Origin: Niveispirillum sp048066115
GTDB lineage: Bacteria > Pseudomonadota > Alphaproteobacteria > Azospirillales > Azospirillaceae
Length of the DNA: 64,000 nucleotides
NCBI RefSeq assembly: GCF_048066115.1
Contig: NZ_JBLTYX010000006.1
Span: forward strand, 62,001-126,000
Direction of reading: 5' to 3'
Position numbers and translations under genes: made by a program
Notes under the pieces: generated by a model
The model's input: the letters and a program-made list of their open reading frames with translations, nothing else
What the model was told of the DNA's origin: nothing
The model's database searches: none
Part shown: piece by piece, positions 9,398 through 16,667 of the stretch
Numbering within the stretch: the stretch's first letter is position 1
Layout: each line of letters opens with the position of its first letter

Positions 9398-10930
9398 ATG
9401 GCAGCGCGTGTTTGGACGGTGGCCTTTCAAGGCATAGATGTGCTGGACATCGACGTGCAGGTGCAGATGACGGGCGGGCCCATCACCTTCACCGTCGTCG
9501 GCCTTCCCGACAAGGCGGTGGCGGAAAGCCGGGAACGGGTGCGCGGCGCCCTGCACGCGCTGGGCATCGCCCTGCCGGCACAACGGCTGATGGTCAATCT
9601 GGCGCCAGCGGATGTTCTGAAAGAAGGAAGCCATTTCGATTTGCCGATCGCGCTGGCCCTGTTGGTGCTGATGGGCATCCTGCCCGACGATGCCATGGCG
9701 GGGTACCAGTCGCTGGGCGAGCTGGGGCTGGACGGGTCCATCACCACCGTTGCCGGTGTTTTGCCCGCCGCCATTAACGCCGTGGCCGGCGGCAAGGGCC
9801 TGATCTGCCCGGCGGCCAGCGGGGGGGAGGCGGCCTGGGCCGGCGAGGGGCTGGAGATTCTGGCGCCACCATCCTTGCTGGCGCTGATCAACCATTTCAA
9901 GGGCACGCAGCTTCTGTCCCGCCCGGAACCGAAGCTGCAAGTGGAGGCACCCGGCAGCATTCGGGACCTGCGTGACGTCAAGGGCCAGGAGACGGCAAAA
10001 CGGGTGCTGGAGGTGGCGGCCAGCGGTGGTCACAATATGCTGATGCTGGGCCCGCCGGGATCGGGCAAGTCGATGCTGGCCGCGCGCCTGCCGGGCCTGC
10101 TGCCGCGCCTGGACGCGACGGAGGCGCTGGAGGTCTCCATGGTCCATTCCATTGCCGGCGGGCTGGAGGGTGGGCGGCTGATCCGGACAAGACCGTTTCG
10201 CGAAGTACATCATTCCGCCACCCTGGCCGCCATGGTCGGCGGCGGTACGCGGGCACGGCCGGGGGAGATCAGCCTGGCCCATCATGGCGTGCTGTTCCTG
10301 GACGAGTTGCCCGAATTCGCCCGCGGCAGCCTGGAGGCGCTGCGCCAGCCGCTGGAGACCGGCCGCGCCACGGTCAGCCGGGCCAACCACCATGTGACCT
10401 ATCCGGCGCGGTTCCAGCTGGTGGCGGCGATGAATCCCTGCCGCTGCGGTCATCTGGACGATGCCGCCCTGGCCTGCGGCCGGGCGCCGAAATGCGCGTC
10501 GGACTACCAGTCGAAGATCAGCGGCCCGCTGTTCGACCGGATCGACCTGCATGTCGATGTGCCGGCGGTCAGTGCCGCCGACCTGTCGCTGCCGCCCCCG
10601 CGCGAGGGCACGGCGGAGGTGGCGGCCCGCGTGGCCAGCGCCCGCGACCGGCAGCGAGCGCGCTATGCCGGCCTGCTGCCCCCCGGCCACCCGCCCATCC
10701 GCACCAATGCCGAGGCCGATGGCGAGGTGCTGGAGAAGGTGGCCGGCCCCGACGTGCAGGGACGGCAATTGCTGACCGAGGCGGCGGAACGGCTGAAACT
10801 GTCGGCCCGTGGATATCACCGCGTCCTGCGCGTGGCCCGGACGCTGGCCGACATGGAAGGGGCCGATGGCGTGCGCCGCCTGCATGTGGCCGAAGCGCTG
10901 TCCTATCGCCGGGTGGCGCCGGGGCGGTAG
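9398..10930 (+). CDS. comM: YifB/ComM family Mg-chelatase-like AAA+ ATPase
   Basis: A 510-residue protein of normal family length. The N-terminal Lon-like fold begins VWTVAFQGIDVLDIDVQVQ; the AAA+ core has Walker A GPPGSGKSM, Walker B-like VLFLDELPEF and the zinc-ligand-like region NPCRCGHLDDAALACGRAPKC; the C-terminal Mg-chelatase helical domain follows. ComM is a hexameric branch-migration helicase that helps integrate incoming DNA in naturally competent bacteria, and it is widely kept even where competence is unknown. The ATG at 9398 is the family start; the frame is open to 9287 but that extension is not conserved in style. Confidence 0.93.
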   Translation: MAARVWTVAFQGIDVLDIDVQVQMTGGPITFTVVGLPDKAVAESRERVRGALHALGIALPAQRLMVNLAPADVLKEGSHFDLPIALALLVLMGILPDDAMAGYQSLGELGLDGSITTVAGVLPAAINAVAGGKGLICPAASGGEAAWAGEGLEILAPPSLLALINHFKGTQLLSRPEPKLQVEAPGSIRDLRDVKGQETAKRVLEVAASGGHNMLMLGPPGSGKSMLAARLPGLLPRLDATEALEVSMVHSIAGGLEGGRLIRTRPFREVHHSATLAAMVGGGTRARPGEISLAHHGVLFLDELPEFARGSLEALRQPLETGRATVSRANHHVTYPARFQLVAAMNPCRCGHLDDAALACGRAPKCASDYQSKISGPLFDRIDLHVDVPAVSAADLSLPPPREGTAEVAARVASARDRQRARYAGLLPPGHPPIRTNAEADGEVLEKVAGPDVQGRQLLTEAAERLKLSARGYHRVLRVARTLADMEGADGVRRLHVAEALSYRRVAPGR

Positions 10931-10960
10931 CGGGCTTTCCTTCCCCCCGATAATGCGCTA

Positions 10961-10974
10961 TGACAAGGTTGTCA
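10961..10974. promoter_or_regulatory. Candidate operator upstream of the DUF1080/GMC operon
   Basis: TGACAA-GG-TTGTCA is a perfect 6-bp inverted repeat with a 2-base centre, about 60 bases before the start of the first gene of the putative 3-keto-glycoside operon. Its size fits a homodimeric repressor. No regulator gene is adjacent, so the role is inferred. Confidence 0.4.
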
Positions 10975-11035
10975 CAAGCGACAGCAACCGGGCATCCCAA
11001 TCAAGCCCGGACCTATATGTTCGGGAGGATCCACG

Positions 11036-12316
11036 ATGGCGAAGCCCCTTTCCCGGCGCGCATCCCTGGCCCTGCTGGCCGGTGCCGCTGCCTTGCCGCT
11101 TATCCCCGATGCTCGCGCGTCGAGCCCGCTGCCCTGGCGGCCCCTGATCCCGGCGACGCCGGCCCCGGACGGGTCGATCCCCGGCTGGCGGCGGCTGGGC
11201 GGGCATGCGCCCTACCGGCTGGAGAAGGGGGAGATCATCGGGACCTCCGTTGAGAAATCGCGCAACAGCTTCCTGGTCAGTGACGAGCTGTTCGATGATT
11301 TCATCCTGGAATGCCAGGTGAAGACCGATCCGCGCCTGAATACCGGCATCATGATCCGGTCGGAATCCAAGCCCGACTATCGCGACGGCGTCGTCCATGG
11401 CTATCAGGTGGAGATCGATCATGCCGCGCGGCGCTGGACCGGCGGGATTTATGACGAGCAGCGGCGCCTGTGGCTGGCCACACCCGCCCACCGGCCGGAC
11501 ACCCAGGCCAGCTTCAAATCCGGCGACTGGAACCATATCAGGGTGGAGGCGGTGGGGACCCGCATCCGCACCTGGCTGAACGGTCTGCCCGCCGCCAATG
11601 TCGTGGATGACATGACGCCGCGCGGGTTCTTCGGGCTGCAGGTACATGATGTCGGGCCCGATCCGGCCAATGCCGGGCTGGAGGTGCGGTTCAAGGACCT
11701 GCGGGTGATCACCGATGACCCCGGCCGCTATACGCGCCGCCCGCTGGACGTGACGGATGAGCAGGATTTCATCGCCAACCACCTGACCAGGGAGCGGGTG
11801 GCTTTGGGCTGGCGGCTGCTGTGGGATGGCAAGGGGGCGGGCGGGTGGTCTGGCCTGTCGGGTAGGGGCTGGTCCATCGCCGATGGCGCCATCATCCGCG
11901 AGGGGGCAGAGGGCGCCATCGTTAGTGCCGACCGGTTCGGCGATTTCGACCTGGAACTGGATGTGCAGGCGGTGGAGGGGGCCGACGGGGCCGTGGGGTA
12001 CCTGGGCGGTGCCTTCTATCGTCTGGCCCAGGGGTCGCAGGGGCAGGGGGAGACGGCCAGCGGCAGCCTGGAGGGCAAGGTGGGGGCTAGCAACCTGACC
12101 GATCCCAACCCGGACAAGCCCAGCATGAAGCCCGCCGGCCATTGGAACCGCGTGCGCATCCTGGTCCAGGGTGACCGGGTCGAACATTGGCTGAACGGGT
12201 CGAAGCTGGTGGCGGGCAGCCGGGCCGGGTTCGGCCTGCCGGCATCGGGGCCGGTATCGCTGCGCCCCGGTGCGGGCCGCCTGTCCTTCCGGTCCATCCG
12301 CATCCGGCCCTTGTGA
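11036..12316 (+). CDS. Tandem DUF1080 (3-keto-disaccharide hydrolase fold) protein, exported
   Basis: A 426-residue protein with a Tat-like signal (SRRASLALL, then a cleavage site near DARAS). Two concanavalin-like jelly-roll modules follow. The first, about residues 35-225, has EIIGTSVEKSRNSFLVSDE and FILECQVKTDPRLNTGIMIR; the second, about 250-425, has WSIADGAIIREGAEGAIVSA and FDLELDVQAVEGADGAVGYL. Both match the PF06439 family, whose members cleave or bind 3-keto-glycosides. Single-domain proteins are usual, so the tandem is notable. GGGAGGATCC precedes the ATG. It leads a three-gene operon with a Tat hitchhiker subunit and a GMC oxidoreductase, which supports a role after C3 oxidation of sugars. 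Confidence 0.85.
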   Translation: MAKPLSRRASLALLAGAAALPLIPDARASSPLPWRPLIPATPAPDGSIPGWRRLGGHAPYRLEKGEIIGTSVEKSRNSFLVSDELFDDFILECQVKTDPRLNTGIMIRSESKPDYRDGVVHGYQVEIDHAARRWTGGIYDEQRRLWLATPAHRPDTQASFKSGDWNHIRVEAVGTRIRTWLNGLPAANVVDDMTPRGFFGLQVHDVGPDPANAGLEVRFKDLRVITDDPGRYTRRPLDVTDEQDFIANHLTRERVALGWRLLWDGKGAGGWSGLSGRGWSIADGAIIREGAEGAIVSADRFGDFDLELDVQAVEGADGAVGYLGGAFYRLAQGSQGQGETASGSLEGKVGASNLTDPNPDKPSMKPAGHWNRVRILVQGDRVEHWLNGSKLVAGSRAGFGLPASGPVSLRPGAGRLSFRSIRIRPL

Positions 12317-12324
12317 GAACCCCG

Positions 12325-12861
12325 ATGATGAACCGGCGACAGGCCCTGCTGGCCGCCATCGCCCTGGTCGGGGGGGCGGCGACGGTGCCGCTGCCGGCCT
12401 GGGCCTATGAGGGGACGAAGGGGCCGGTCGGCCGCTTCTTCTCCGGCCCCGAAATGGCGCTGCTGGCGGAAGTGGCGGAGATCATGATCCCGGCCACCGA
12501 CACGCCGGGCGCCAGGGACGCCAATGTCCATGGCGTGGTCGATGGGTTGATGGTCGATTGGGCGGAGCCGCAGACCCAAGCCCAGTTCCGCGCCGTCCTG
12601 GCCGGTATCGATGGCAAGGGGCCGCGACCCTTCCTGGCCCTGGCACCGGCGGAGCGGGCGGCATTGCTGACCGGTATCGACATCGCCGCCTTCAGCGGCA
12701 AGCGGCCGGAGGACCAGGGCTGGCGAAGGCTGAAGCAATTGATCTGGTACGCCTATTTCACCAGCCAGGGCGCCGATCCCGATTATGTTGCCGTGCCCGG
12801 TGATTATCGCGGCGACCTGTCCAAGGCCGAATACCGCCATCTGGTGGAGGAGCGGCGCTGA
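12325..12861 (+). CDS. Gluconate-2-dehydrogenase subunit-3-like Tat subunit
   Basis: A 178-residue small subunit of membrane/periplasmic GMC dehydrogenases. A Tat-type leader (NRRQALL, hydrophobic stretch, AWAYEG) is followed by the family's helical domain with EVAEIMIPATDTPGARDANV and RRLKQLIWYAYFTSQGADP. In this family the subunit carries the export signal and drags the folded, signal-less flavoprotein across the membrane. Its stop codon overlaps the start of the flavoprotein gene (TGATG at 12859-12863), indicating translational coupling. Starts at 12325 and 12328 are both possible. Confidence 0.9.
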   Translation: MMNRRQALLAAIALVGGAATVPLPAWAYEGTKGPVGRFFSGPEMALLAEVAEIMIPATDTPGARDANVHGVVDGLMVDWAEPQTQAQFRAVLAGIDGKGPRPFLALAPAERAALLTGIDIAAFSGKRPEDQGWRRLKQLIWYAYFTSQGADPDYVAVPGDYRGDLSKAEYRHLVEERR

Positions 12862-14567
12862 TGGAATGGGATGCGATCGTCGTCGGCTCCGGCATTACCG
12901 GCGGCTGGGCGGCCAAGGAATTGTGCGAGAAGGGGCTGAAGACCCTGGTGATTGAGCGCGGGCGCAATGTCGAGCATGCCGGACCGGAATACACCGATTT
13001 CCAGGCACCGTGGGAGATCGAGTTCCGCAATCTGGTGCCGGAAAGCTATGCCGGCAATGGCTGGCAATATCTGAAGGACAAGGGTGACTGGATCTACAAG
13101 ATGCAGCATCTGCAATTCTTCGCCGATACCAGGACCTATCCTTTCTCCCATCCCGAGGACCGGCCCTTCATCTGGACACGCGGTTACCAGTTGGGCGGAC
13201 GGTCGCTGACCTGGTATCGCCAGTCCTATCGCTGGAGCGAGGCGGATTTCACCGCCAACCTGCGCGACGGGCACGGGGTGGACTGGCCCATCCGCTATGC
13301 CGACCTGGCGCCCTGGTACGACCATGTCGAGCGGTTCGCGGGCATTTCCGGGTCGCTGGAGGGGCTGGAGGAGCTGCCCGACGGCATCTTCCAGCCGCCG
13401 TTCGAGATGAATTGCGCGGAAAAGCAGGTCTCCCGCACCCTGAAGCGCACCATGCCCGGCGTGCATATGATCATCGGCCGCACCGCCAACATGACCCAGC
13501 CGACGGCGGAGCATGAGGCGCTGGGCCGTGGCCGGTGCCAGGCGCGGATGCATTGCAGCCGCGGCTGTTCCTATGGCGCTTATTTCAGCAGCCTGTCGGC
13601 CACCCTGCCAGCCGCGCACAACACCGGCAACCTGACCGTGCTGACCGACCAGATCGCCCACAGCCTGGAGCATGACCCGGCCACGGGCCGCGTCACCGGC
13701 GTGCGGGTGATCGATGCCAATACCATGACCGCCAGCACCCACCGGGGGCGCATGGTTTTCCTGTGTGCCTCCACCATTGCCTCGGCCCAGATCATGCTGA
13801 ATTCCCGCAGCGAAGCTCATCCGCGCGGGCTGGCCAACGGGTCCGACGCGCTGGGCCGGTATGTCATGGACCATGTCGGCGGGGCCGGCGCGTCCGGCCG
13901 GGTGCCGGGGATGCTGGACCGGTACGAATTCGGCCGGCGGCCCAACGACATCTATGTCCCCAATTACCGCACAAGGGCGCAGAAGCCGGGCGACACTTTC
14001 CTGCGCGGCTTCGGCTTCCAGGGCGGGGCCGGGCGCGGCCGGCCGCTGGCCGGGGCGGGGCAGCGGCCGGGAATGGGGGCGGGCGCCAAGCAGGCGGCCC
14101 TGACGCATGGTGCCTGGCATATGCATTTGACCGTCTTCGGGGAGATGCTGCCCCATCCCGACAACCGCCTGACCCTGCACCCCAGCAAGAAAGACCGCTG
14201 GGGCATCCCGCTGGCCCATCTGGACTGCACCTTGCGCGACAATGAGAAGGCGATGATCGCCCGGGCGCGGGACGAGGCGGCGGACATCCTGCGCGCCGGT
14301 GGGTGCGAGGATGTCAGCCCTTACGCCCGCTTCGACACGCCGGTGGGGGCCAAGACCCATGAGATGGGCACGGCCCGCATGGGGCGCGATCCGGCGAGTT
14401 CGGTCCTCAATGGATGGAACCAGGCGCATGAGGTGCCCAACCTGTTCGTCACCGATGGTGCCTGCATGGCCTCCACCGGCACGCAGAACCCGTCCTTGAC
14501 CTACATGGCCCTGACGGCGCGGGCGGCGAACCGCGCGGTGGGGTTGCTGAAGGACGGGGTGATCTGA
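12861..14567 (+). CDS. GMC-family FAD oxidoreductase (glucoside 3-dehydrogenase-like)
   Basis: A 568-residue flavoprotein. The ADP-binding motif GSGITGGWAAKEL is at the extreme N-terminus, with no signal peptide, matching export in complex with the preceding Tat subunit. The C-terminal GMC block contains H500 in THEMGTARMG and N543 in GTQNPSLT, the expected catalytic His/Asn pair. Relatives oxidise C2 of gluconate or C3 of glucosides and pass electrons to a cytochrome c; no cytochrome gene is in this cluster. The neighbouring DUF1080 protein favours C3 oxidation, but that is inference. Last gene of the operon. Confidence 0.88.
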   Translation: MEWDAIVVGSGITGGWAAKELCEKGLKTLVIERGRNVEHAGPEYTDFQAPWEIEFRNLVPESYAGNGWQYLKDKGDWIYKMQHLQFFADTRTYPFSHPEDRPFIWTRGYQLGGRSLTWYRQSYRWSEADFTANLRDGHGVDWPIRYADLAPWYDHVERFAGISGSLEGLEELPDGIFQPPFEMNCAEKQVSRTLKRTMPGVHMIIGRTANMTQPTAEHEALGRGRCQARMHCSRGCSYGAYFSSLSATLPAAHNTGNLTVLTDQIAHSLEHDPATGRVTGVRVIDANTMTASTHRGRMVFLCASTIASAQIMLNSRSEAHPRGLANGSDALGRYVMDHVGGAGASGRVPGMLDRYEFGRRPNDIYVPNYRTRAQKPGDTFLRGFGFQGGAGRGRPLAGAGQRPGMGAGAKQAALTHGAWHMHLTVFGEMLPHPDNRLTLHPSKKDRWGIPLAHLDCTLRDNEKAMIARARDEAADILRAGGCEDVSPYARFDTPVGAKTHEMGTARMGRDPASSVLNGWNQAHEVPNLFVTDGACMASTGTQNPSLTYMALTARAANRAVGLLKDGVI

Positions 14568-14914
14568 GGGTGCTGTGAAACGCTGTGCGACATGGGGGCA
14601 GGGTTTCAGAGGTCGGGGGTGCCAACTCCGGATGATGTGAAACGTTCTGCGACGTTCGTTCGGTGGTGTTTCAGAGGTGGTTGGGTGCCAGTTCCGAATG
14701 ATGTGAAACAGAGTGCAACACAAAAACGCGCCTGTTTCAGAGGAGCGGATTGGCCCGCTCTGAAAAGGTATGCCCCGTTACCAGCCACCGTTTCACCGGT
14801 GTCTCTCTGGCCAGAACGCAAGAATGCTGTTGATGGTTGGATTTTAGCACGCGGGGATGGAAAAGTCAGCGGTTGGCGCGGTGATGCCTGGAAAGGCGGG
14901 CGGCGGGGCCGCCT
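14568..14914. other. Long intergenic region with tandem repeats, no gene
   Basis: These 347 bases lie between the GMC gene and the degraded vapC. The first half is a tandem array (annotated separately). The second half has no convincing reading frame. The two flanks are convergent, so no promoter is required here. The array plus the degraded toxin gene suggest a region of past rearrangement. Confidence 0.6.
14574..14746. repeat. Three imperfect tandem repeats with TGAAAC/GTTTCA arms
   Basis: Units begin at 14574, 14636 and 14702, giving periods of 62 and 66 bases; the third is partial. Each starts TGTGAAAC, has a (G/A)TGC(G/A)AC element, then GTTTCAGAGG, and the first two end GTGCCA-TCCG-ATGA. 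TGAAAC and GTTTCA within each unit are inverted repeats, so each unit could fold into a hairpin. Function unknown. Confidence 0.7.
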
Positions 14915-15115
14915 TCATTCCAGGGTCCAGTCCTCAAGCGCCAGACCGGTCAGGTGAGTGAATGGCTGATCGTTGCTGACCAAGGTGCAGCCCGTAGCGC
15001 AGTTCCGCTTCGGTGACAGCGGAGAGGCACAGCGAGGCCATAGGGGTGGTCGTCATCCGCCGACAACAGCCGGATGTTCCCTCAGCAGATGGCTGACGGT
15101 GTTGGTGTCCAGCAT
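14915..15115 (-). pseudogene. Degraded VapC PIN-domain toxin
   Basis: Pieces of a PIN-domain ribonuclease toxin lie in different frames. From an ATG at 15115, MLDTNTVSHLLREHPAVV gives the PIN start with its first acidic residue, ending in a stop. A second frame carries LCLSAVTEAELRYGL, the second PIN motif. A third carries LVSNDQPFTHLTGLALEDW, the typical C-terminal end. Together they span about 67 codons, whereas a VapC has about 130; roughly half the central part, including acidic residues of the active site, is missing. It follows vapB by 8 bases. Loss of toxin activity is nearly certain if the sequence is correct. Confidence 0.85.
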
Positions 15116-15123
15116 ATAGCGCG

Positions 15124-15384
15124 TCAATCGTCCAACCCCTGAAAGGGATCGCGGGCCTGGATGCCCTGATTACGGTCGGCAGGGCCGAGGAAATCGGCCG
15201 GCATGTCGGCACCTTTCAACGCGGTGAGAAAGCCGGTCCAATCCGCCGGCTTGCGCGACAGGATGACGTCGCCCGTCTCAGGGTCCTGGCGGATGAACAC
15301 CTCTTTCGCATCGAACCGAAAGGCGGCCGGCAAGCGCACCGCCTGACTGCGGCCATTGGTGAACAGCTTGGCGGTTTGGGTCAT
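15124..15384 (-). CDS. VapB-type antitoxin (AbrB/SpoVT fold)
   Basis: An 86-residue antitoxin. The N-terminal swapped-hairpin DNA-binding part is TAKLFTNGRSQAVRLPAAFRF..EVFIRQDPETGDVILS, typical of VapB/MazE-like proteins; the C-terminal WTGFLTAL..DMPADFL..RNQGIQARDPF segment is the toxin-wrapping tail. The ATG at 15384 is the family start, although the frame is open upstream. It is intact while the adjoining toxin gene is wrecked. A palindrome upstream (15412-15421) may be its own operator. Confidence 0.88.
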   Translation of the reverse strand: MTQTAKLFTNGRSQAVRLPAAFRFDAKEVFIRQDPETGDVILSRKPADWTGFLTALKGADMPADFLGPADRNQGIQARDPFQGLDD

Positions 15385-15411
15385 GATCCTCGTCTCCCGG
15401 CAGGTGGTATC

Positions 15412-15421
15412 TATCATGATA
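15412..15421. promoter_or_regulatory. Candidate VapB operator
   Basis: TATCATGATA is a perfect 10-bp palindrome starting 28 bases upstream of the vapB ATG and extends into an AT-rich TATATG stretch. VapB proteins usually repress their own promoter through such palindromes. Ten bases could occur by chance, so this is tentative. Confidence 0.4.
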
Positions 15422-15478
15422 TATGCTGGGTGCAATGTAGCGTGTGGAGCAGGATAGTATTGCCGCTTTGCGAGAGTT

Positions 15479-16264
15479 TTAAGGCACGGGCTGTGTGACA
15501 TTCGGCATAGTGACATCAGCTCGCTCTACGCAGATCGACCGCAGGTGCTTTGCAATAGTGGCTGCTTGCGCTTCGATCTGTTCTAGCCGGTTACATAAGT
15601 CAGCAATCGACTTCATTAAGTTGTTAACGGCACCTGTGGGCAAGGGTGGGGTGGGGGAATCATCCTGCAAATCTTCACGTACCAGCAGCAGTTCATTTCT
15701 GTATCGAACCTCGAACATATCCAGTTGTGACAGGGTGTTCATGAGATTAGGGCCGAAGCTATTCAGGATTGGTACATCTGCATCATCCACTTCCGTTCTG
15801 ACTTCCGAGCCAGCGAAACGCTCCCCGAAATAGCCGATATTGAGTTGGCCAATGGACAAAAGTGTGGATTCGGTAAGCCGGAGAGAGGCCTTGCGATGGG
15901 CGCAGGCCGTTAGCAACAGTTGCATGCGATAGGTGTAACGGCTGGCGACGTCGTACTGCTGCTTGCGGATGGCCCGTGCATGTTCAGCCCTGGCCAGTTC
16001 GTCCTCCCGATGTGCTTTAGCATCGCGCTCTTCCTTCGCGCGCAGTGCGATCTGTTGGTTCGACCAGATGACGGCCGCAAAGCCAATCAGTGCTGCAACG
16101 ATTGAAAATGTTCCGGCGATCAACGACTGATGCCGCGACAGACTGTTCGCGATGGACAGGTCATATATGCTTTGACCGTTCCAAACGATGGCTGTGCACG
16201 TCGCCACCAATGCGATGCTAAGAAGAATGATTGCTAGAAAAGGCGATCGGATGAAGCCCCACAT
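15479..16264 (-). CDS. Membrane protein with coiled coil, unknown function
   Basis: A 261-residue protein with two N-terminal membrane helices, about residues 8-28 (FLAIILLSIALVATCTAIVW) and 47-67 (LIAGTFSIVAALIGFAAVIW), followed by a long charged coiled coil (QQIALRAKEERDAKAHREDE). The remainder is a soluble, probably cytoplasmic helical domain with a Pro-rich loop (DDSPTPPLP). The codon use and lower GC of the 16265-16360 upstream region differ from the neighbours and hint at acquisition with the adjoining toxin-antitoxin remnant. I recognise no family. Confidence 0.7.
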   Translation of the reverse strand: MWGFIRSPFLAIILLSIALVATCTAIVWNGQSIYDLSIANSLSRHQSLIAGTFSIVAALIGFAAVIWSNQQIALRAKEERDAKAHREDELARAEHARAIRKQQYDVASRYTYRMQLLLTACAHRKASLRLTESTLLSIGQLNIGYFGERFAGSEVRTEVDDADVPILNSFGPNLMNTLSQLDMFEVRYRNELLLVREDLQDDSPTPPLPTGAVNNLMKSIADLCNRLEQIEAQAATIAKHLRSICVERADVTMPNVTQPVP

Positions 16265-16397
16265 CGGAAGTGCCCATAAGCTGTAGAAATGTTCGCAGTT
16301 TCTAAATATAGCAGCGGAGCTTGTGGTAGAGAATGCCTATATTATTTGCATGATGGATGCATTCAGAACAGCGGGTTCATGTCACTCTATCTGCCGA

Positions 16398-16667
16398 TCA
16401 CCCGAACAGCAGAAACCCCGACAGCACCGTAAACCCCAGCCCCAAGACGCGAACCTTCCAGCCCTCGTAAAGCAGGAACTCATCCTGCGCCTTGACGCCA
16501 GCAGCGCCTACACCCAACCAGAACAGGCCCATGCCGCCCAGCATGCCGAAGGCGAAGCCCAGGCCGCGTCCTTCCAGGTACCAACCCAACACGCCGCCAG
16601 CCAGCATCGCGACCATGCCGCCGATCCAGGCCGATGCGGCGCGTTGTTCGTCAGGGTCTGGGGTCAT
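16398..16667 (-). CDS. Small inner-membrane protein of unknown function
   Basis: An 89-residue protein, Gly-rich, with three likely membrane helices (IGGMVAMLAGGVLGWYL, FAFGMLGGMGLFWLGVGAAG and a C-terminal VRVLGLGFTVLSGFLLFG). The ATG at 16667 overlaps the trmFO stop codon (ATGA), so it is probably translated by coupling from trmFO mRNA. No family is recognised with certainty. Confidence 0.75.
   Translation of the reverse strand: MTPDPDEQRAASAWIGGMVAMLAGGVLGWYLEGRGLGFAFGMLGGMGLFWLGVGAAGVKAQDEFLLYEGWKVRVLGLGFTVLSGFLLFG

Noticed and set aside
12804..14723. A 639-codon minus-strand frame opposite the GMC flavoprotein gene.
   Set aside because: It has no recognisable domain and the plus-strand flavoprotein is unambiguous. 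Its N-terminal repeats are just the tandem DNA array read in translation.
14574..14746. Possible CRISPR array.
   Set aside because: There are only three units, without a constant-length identical repeat separated by unique spacers, and no cas genes are present.
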